This document shows positions 5,057-6,241 of a DNA stretch of 6,241 bases, in pieces (position 1 is the stretch's first letter; each line of letters starts with the position of its first letter). The position numbers were made by a program, and so were the translations under genes. The notes below the pieces were generated by a model. It ran no database searches, was not told the origin of the DNA, and was given only the letters and a program-made list of their open reading frames with translations. Origin of the DNA: Planctomycetota bacterium (GTDB lineage Bacteria; Planctomycetota; UBA1135; GCA-002686595); NCBI GenBank assembly GCA_013140785.1, contig JABFRZ010000317.1, positions 1 to 6,241 of the forward strand, read 5' to 3'.

Positions 5057-6206
5057 TTGCCTGCCTCCTGGAAGGCCCCGAGCTTCGCGACCGCGCTCTC
5101 GATCGCCGTCGAAGCCGTCTGCCCGAGGCCGCAGATCGAGGCGTCGCGCATGACTTGGCCCAGCTCGCCGAGCAGCGCGCGCTCCTGACCAGCCGAGCCG
5201 TGACACTTGCCGCGCGTCAGACGCTGCACGAGCTCCTCCTGGCGCACGGTCCCCACGCGACACGGCACGCACTGCCCGCAGCTCTCGTCGCGGAAGAAGC
5301 GCGCGATGCGCGCGAGCAGCGGGCCGAGCGCGTCCGTGTCGTCGAGCACGAGCACCACGCCCGAGCCGAGCGTTGCGCCGGCCTGGCGCGTGTCCTCGAA
5401 GGTGAGCGGGAGCTCGAGCTCGCTCGCCGTCACGAACGAGCCCGCCGCGCCGCCGAGCAACACAGCCTGGACCTTCTTCGCTCCCGCCAGGGCGAGCAGC
5501 TCGGAGAGCTTCACGCCGAAGGGCAGCTCGTACAGCCCGGGATGCGCGACGCGGCCTGAAACGCAGAAGAGGCGCGTGCCCGGCGAGCCGGGCGTGCCCA
5601 GGCTCCGATACTTCGCCACGCCCTCGTTCAGGATCGGCAGCACGTTGACCAGCGTCTCGACGTTGTTCACCACCGTCGGACGCCCGAACAGGCCCACCTC
5701 GACCGGGAAGGGCGGCTTCGCGCGCGGCTCGCCGCGGAAGCCCTCGAGCGAGGCGAACAGCGCCGTCTCCTCGCCGCAGATGTACGCGCCCGCGCCGCGG
5801 CGCAGCTCGATGTCGAAGCGCGCGCCACTGCCGGAGACATCACGGCCGAGCACGTTCTCGCCCAGGAACCCGCGCGCGCGCGCGACCTCGACCGCATTGC
5901 CCAGGCGCGCGAGCGCCAGGGGATACTCGCCACGGATGTAGAGGAAGCCCTGCTCGGCCCCCACCGCGAGCCCGGCGATCGTCATGGCCTCGACGACCGC
6001 GAACGGATCCTCCTCCATCAGCACGCGGTCTTTGAAGGTGCCGGGCTCCGACTCGTCCGCGTTGCACACCAGGTACTTCGGCCGCACGGGCGCCTGCGCC
6101 ACCGCCTGCCACTTGCGTCCCGTCGGAAAGGCCGCGCCGCCGCGCCCGACCAGCCCAGAGTCCGTCACCTCGCGGAGCACGTGCGCCGGGCCGCGCTCGA
6201 GCGCGA
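5053..6206 (-). CDS. NuoF/FdsB-type NAD-FMN flavoprotein subunit, 5' end missing
   Basis: This is the diaphorase subunit that exchanges electrons between NAD(H), FMN and a 4Fe-4S cluster, typical of NAD-linked formate dehydrogenases, soluble hydrogenases and complex I. Numbering from the GTG at 6213, GRGGAAFPTGRKW (23-35) and NADESEPGTFKDR (51-63) are the FMN/NAD-binding loops. GAGAYICGEETAL (140-152), EGFRGEPRAKPPFP (157-170) and VVNNVETL (181-188) follow. The N3-type cluster ligands are C312, C315 and C318 (SCGQCVPC) with C361 (ASICGLGQ). The C-terminus EAGK abuts the [2Fe-2S] gene with a GTGA overlap, as expected of an operon. Context with an FdhA-type partner favours a formate dehydrogenase beta subunit. 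The N-terminus, in FdsB-like proteins usually a thioredoxin-like domain, is lost: sequence beyond 6206 is a fold-back copy, so the GTG at 6213 is not a real start. Confidence 0.93.
5064..5069 (-). promoter_or_regulatory. Consensus Shine-Dalgarno fixing the [2Fe-2S] gene start
   Basis: AGGAGG on the minus strand lies seven bases before GTG 5056, inside the last codons of the flavoprotein gene. It decides the GTG start over earlier in-frame candidates that would overlap the flavoprotein by over 200 bases. Confidence 0.8.
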
Positions 6207-6241
6207 GGCGCACGTGCTCCGCGAGGTGACGGACTCTGGGC
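6153..6241. repeat. Perfect 35-bp inverted repeat ending at the window edge
   Basis: Bases 6153-6187 are the exact reverse complement of 6207-6241, around a 19-nt spacer that itself contains the palindrome CGCGCTCGAGCGCG (6192-6205). The left arm is ordinary flavoprotein coding sequence (residues around HVLREVTDSGL). The right arm translates in the gene's frame to PRVRHLAEH, which is not family sequence. The arm stops exactly at the edge, which is what a fold-back chimera or unresolved assembly end gives. Confidence 0.92.

Noticed and set aside
4211..5188. 325-codon plus-strand open frame opposite the FdhA-like genes
   Set aside because: It is antisense to conserved iron-sulfur motifs and shows no domain of its own.
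5057..5272. Extended N-terminus of the [2Fe-2S] protein overlapping the flavoprotein gene
   Set aside because: The extra residues are Arg/Ala/Gly-rich shadow sequence within the flavoprotein gene. The GTG at 5056 has a consensus Shine-Dalgarno and a GTGA overlap.
6153..6241. Hairpin telomere of a linear replicon or transposon end
   Set aside because: The palindrome arm is ordinary internal coding sequence of a conserved gene with no terminal-type sequence beyond it. A fold-back artefact explains it better.

Overview
This is a GC-rich stretch of bacterial DNA (I estimate mid-to-high 60s % GC) in which every gene looks chromosomal and Gram-negative in style: exported proteins with signal peptides, a likely lipoprotein, a QseBC/PmrAB-type two-component pair, and an NAD-linked formate-dehydrogenase-type redox module. 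Codon third positions are strongly G/C, so long antisense open frames occur everywhere and are not genes. The organism cannot be named from this alone. A deltaproteobacterial or myxobacterial lineage, or another GC-rich environmental lineage known mostly from metagenomes, would fit. I see no tRNA, rRNA, CRISPR array, transposase or phage gene.

Layout. Positions 1-1489 hold a two-component system on the minus strand: an OmpR-family response regulator (794-1489), whose TGA overlaps the GTG start of a membrane histidine kinase (797 leftwards). Next come two further minus-strand genes for exported proteins: an FN3-like protein (1539-2207) and a protein with a ten-aspartate run (2382-3347). A 238-bp divergent intergenic region separates these from a plus-strand gene for a small acidic PepSY-like probable lipoprotein (3586-3978). 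From 4061 to the right edge the minus strand encodes a NuoF/FdsB-type NAD/FMN/Fe-S flavoprotein (5053 to the edge) and, overlapping it by GTGA, an FdhA-type N-terminal electron-transfer region (5056 down to 4061).

How the genes may work together. The first five genes plausibly form an envelope signalling module: sensor, regulator and three exported proteins, two of which carry dense aspartate tracts. The second block would pass electrons between a molybdenum formate dehydrogenase site and NAD(H). As written, however, the alpha subunit is damaged or unusual in two ways. A single in-frame TAG separates its [2Fe-2S] domain from its [4Fe-4S] domains. The molybdopterin catalytic domain is also missing: the frame leaves the family just after the Mo-proximal 4Fe-4S motif and runs into a purine-rich, repeat-like tail ending in a hairpin.

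Quality warning. Both edges look like fold-back joins. At the left edge the histidine-kinase H-box lies on the opposite strand from the rest of its kinase. The right edge is a perfect 35-bp inverted repeat around a 19-nt spacer, inside the flavoprotein gene. These are most simply amplification or assembly chimeras, so about the first 100 and last 35 bases should not be trusted as native order.
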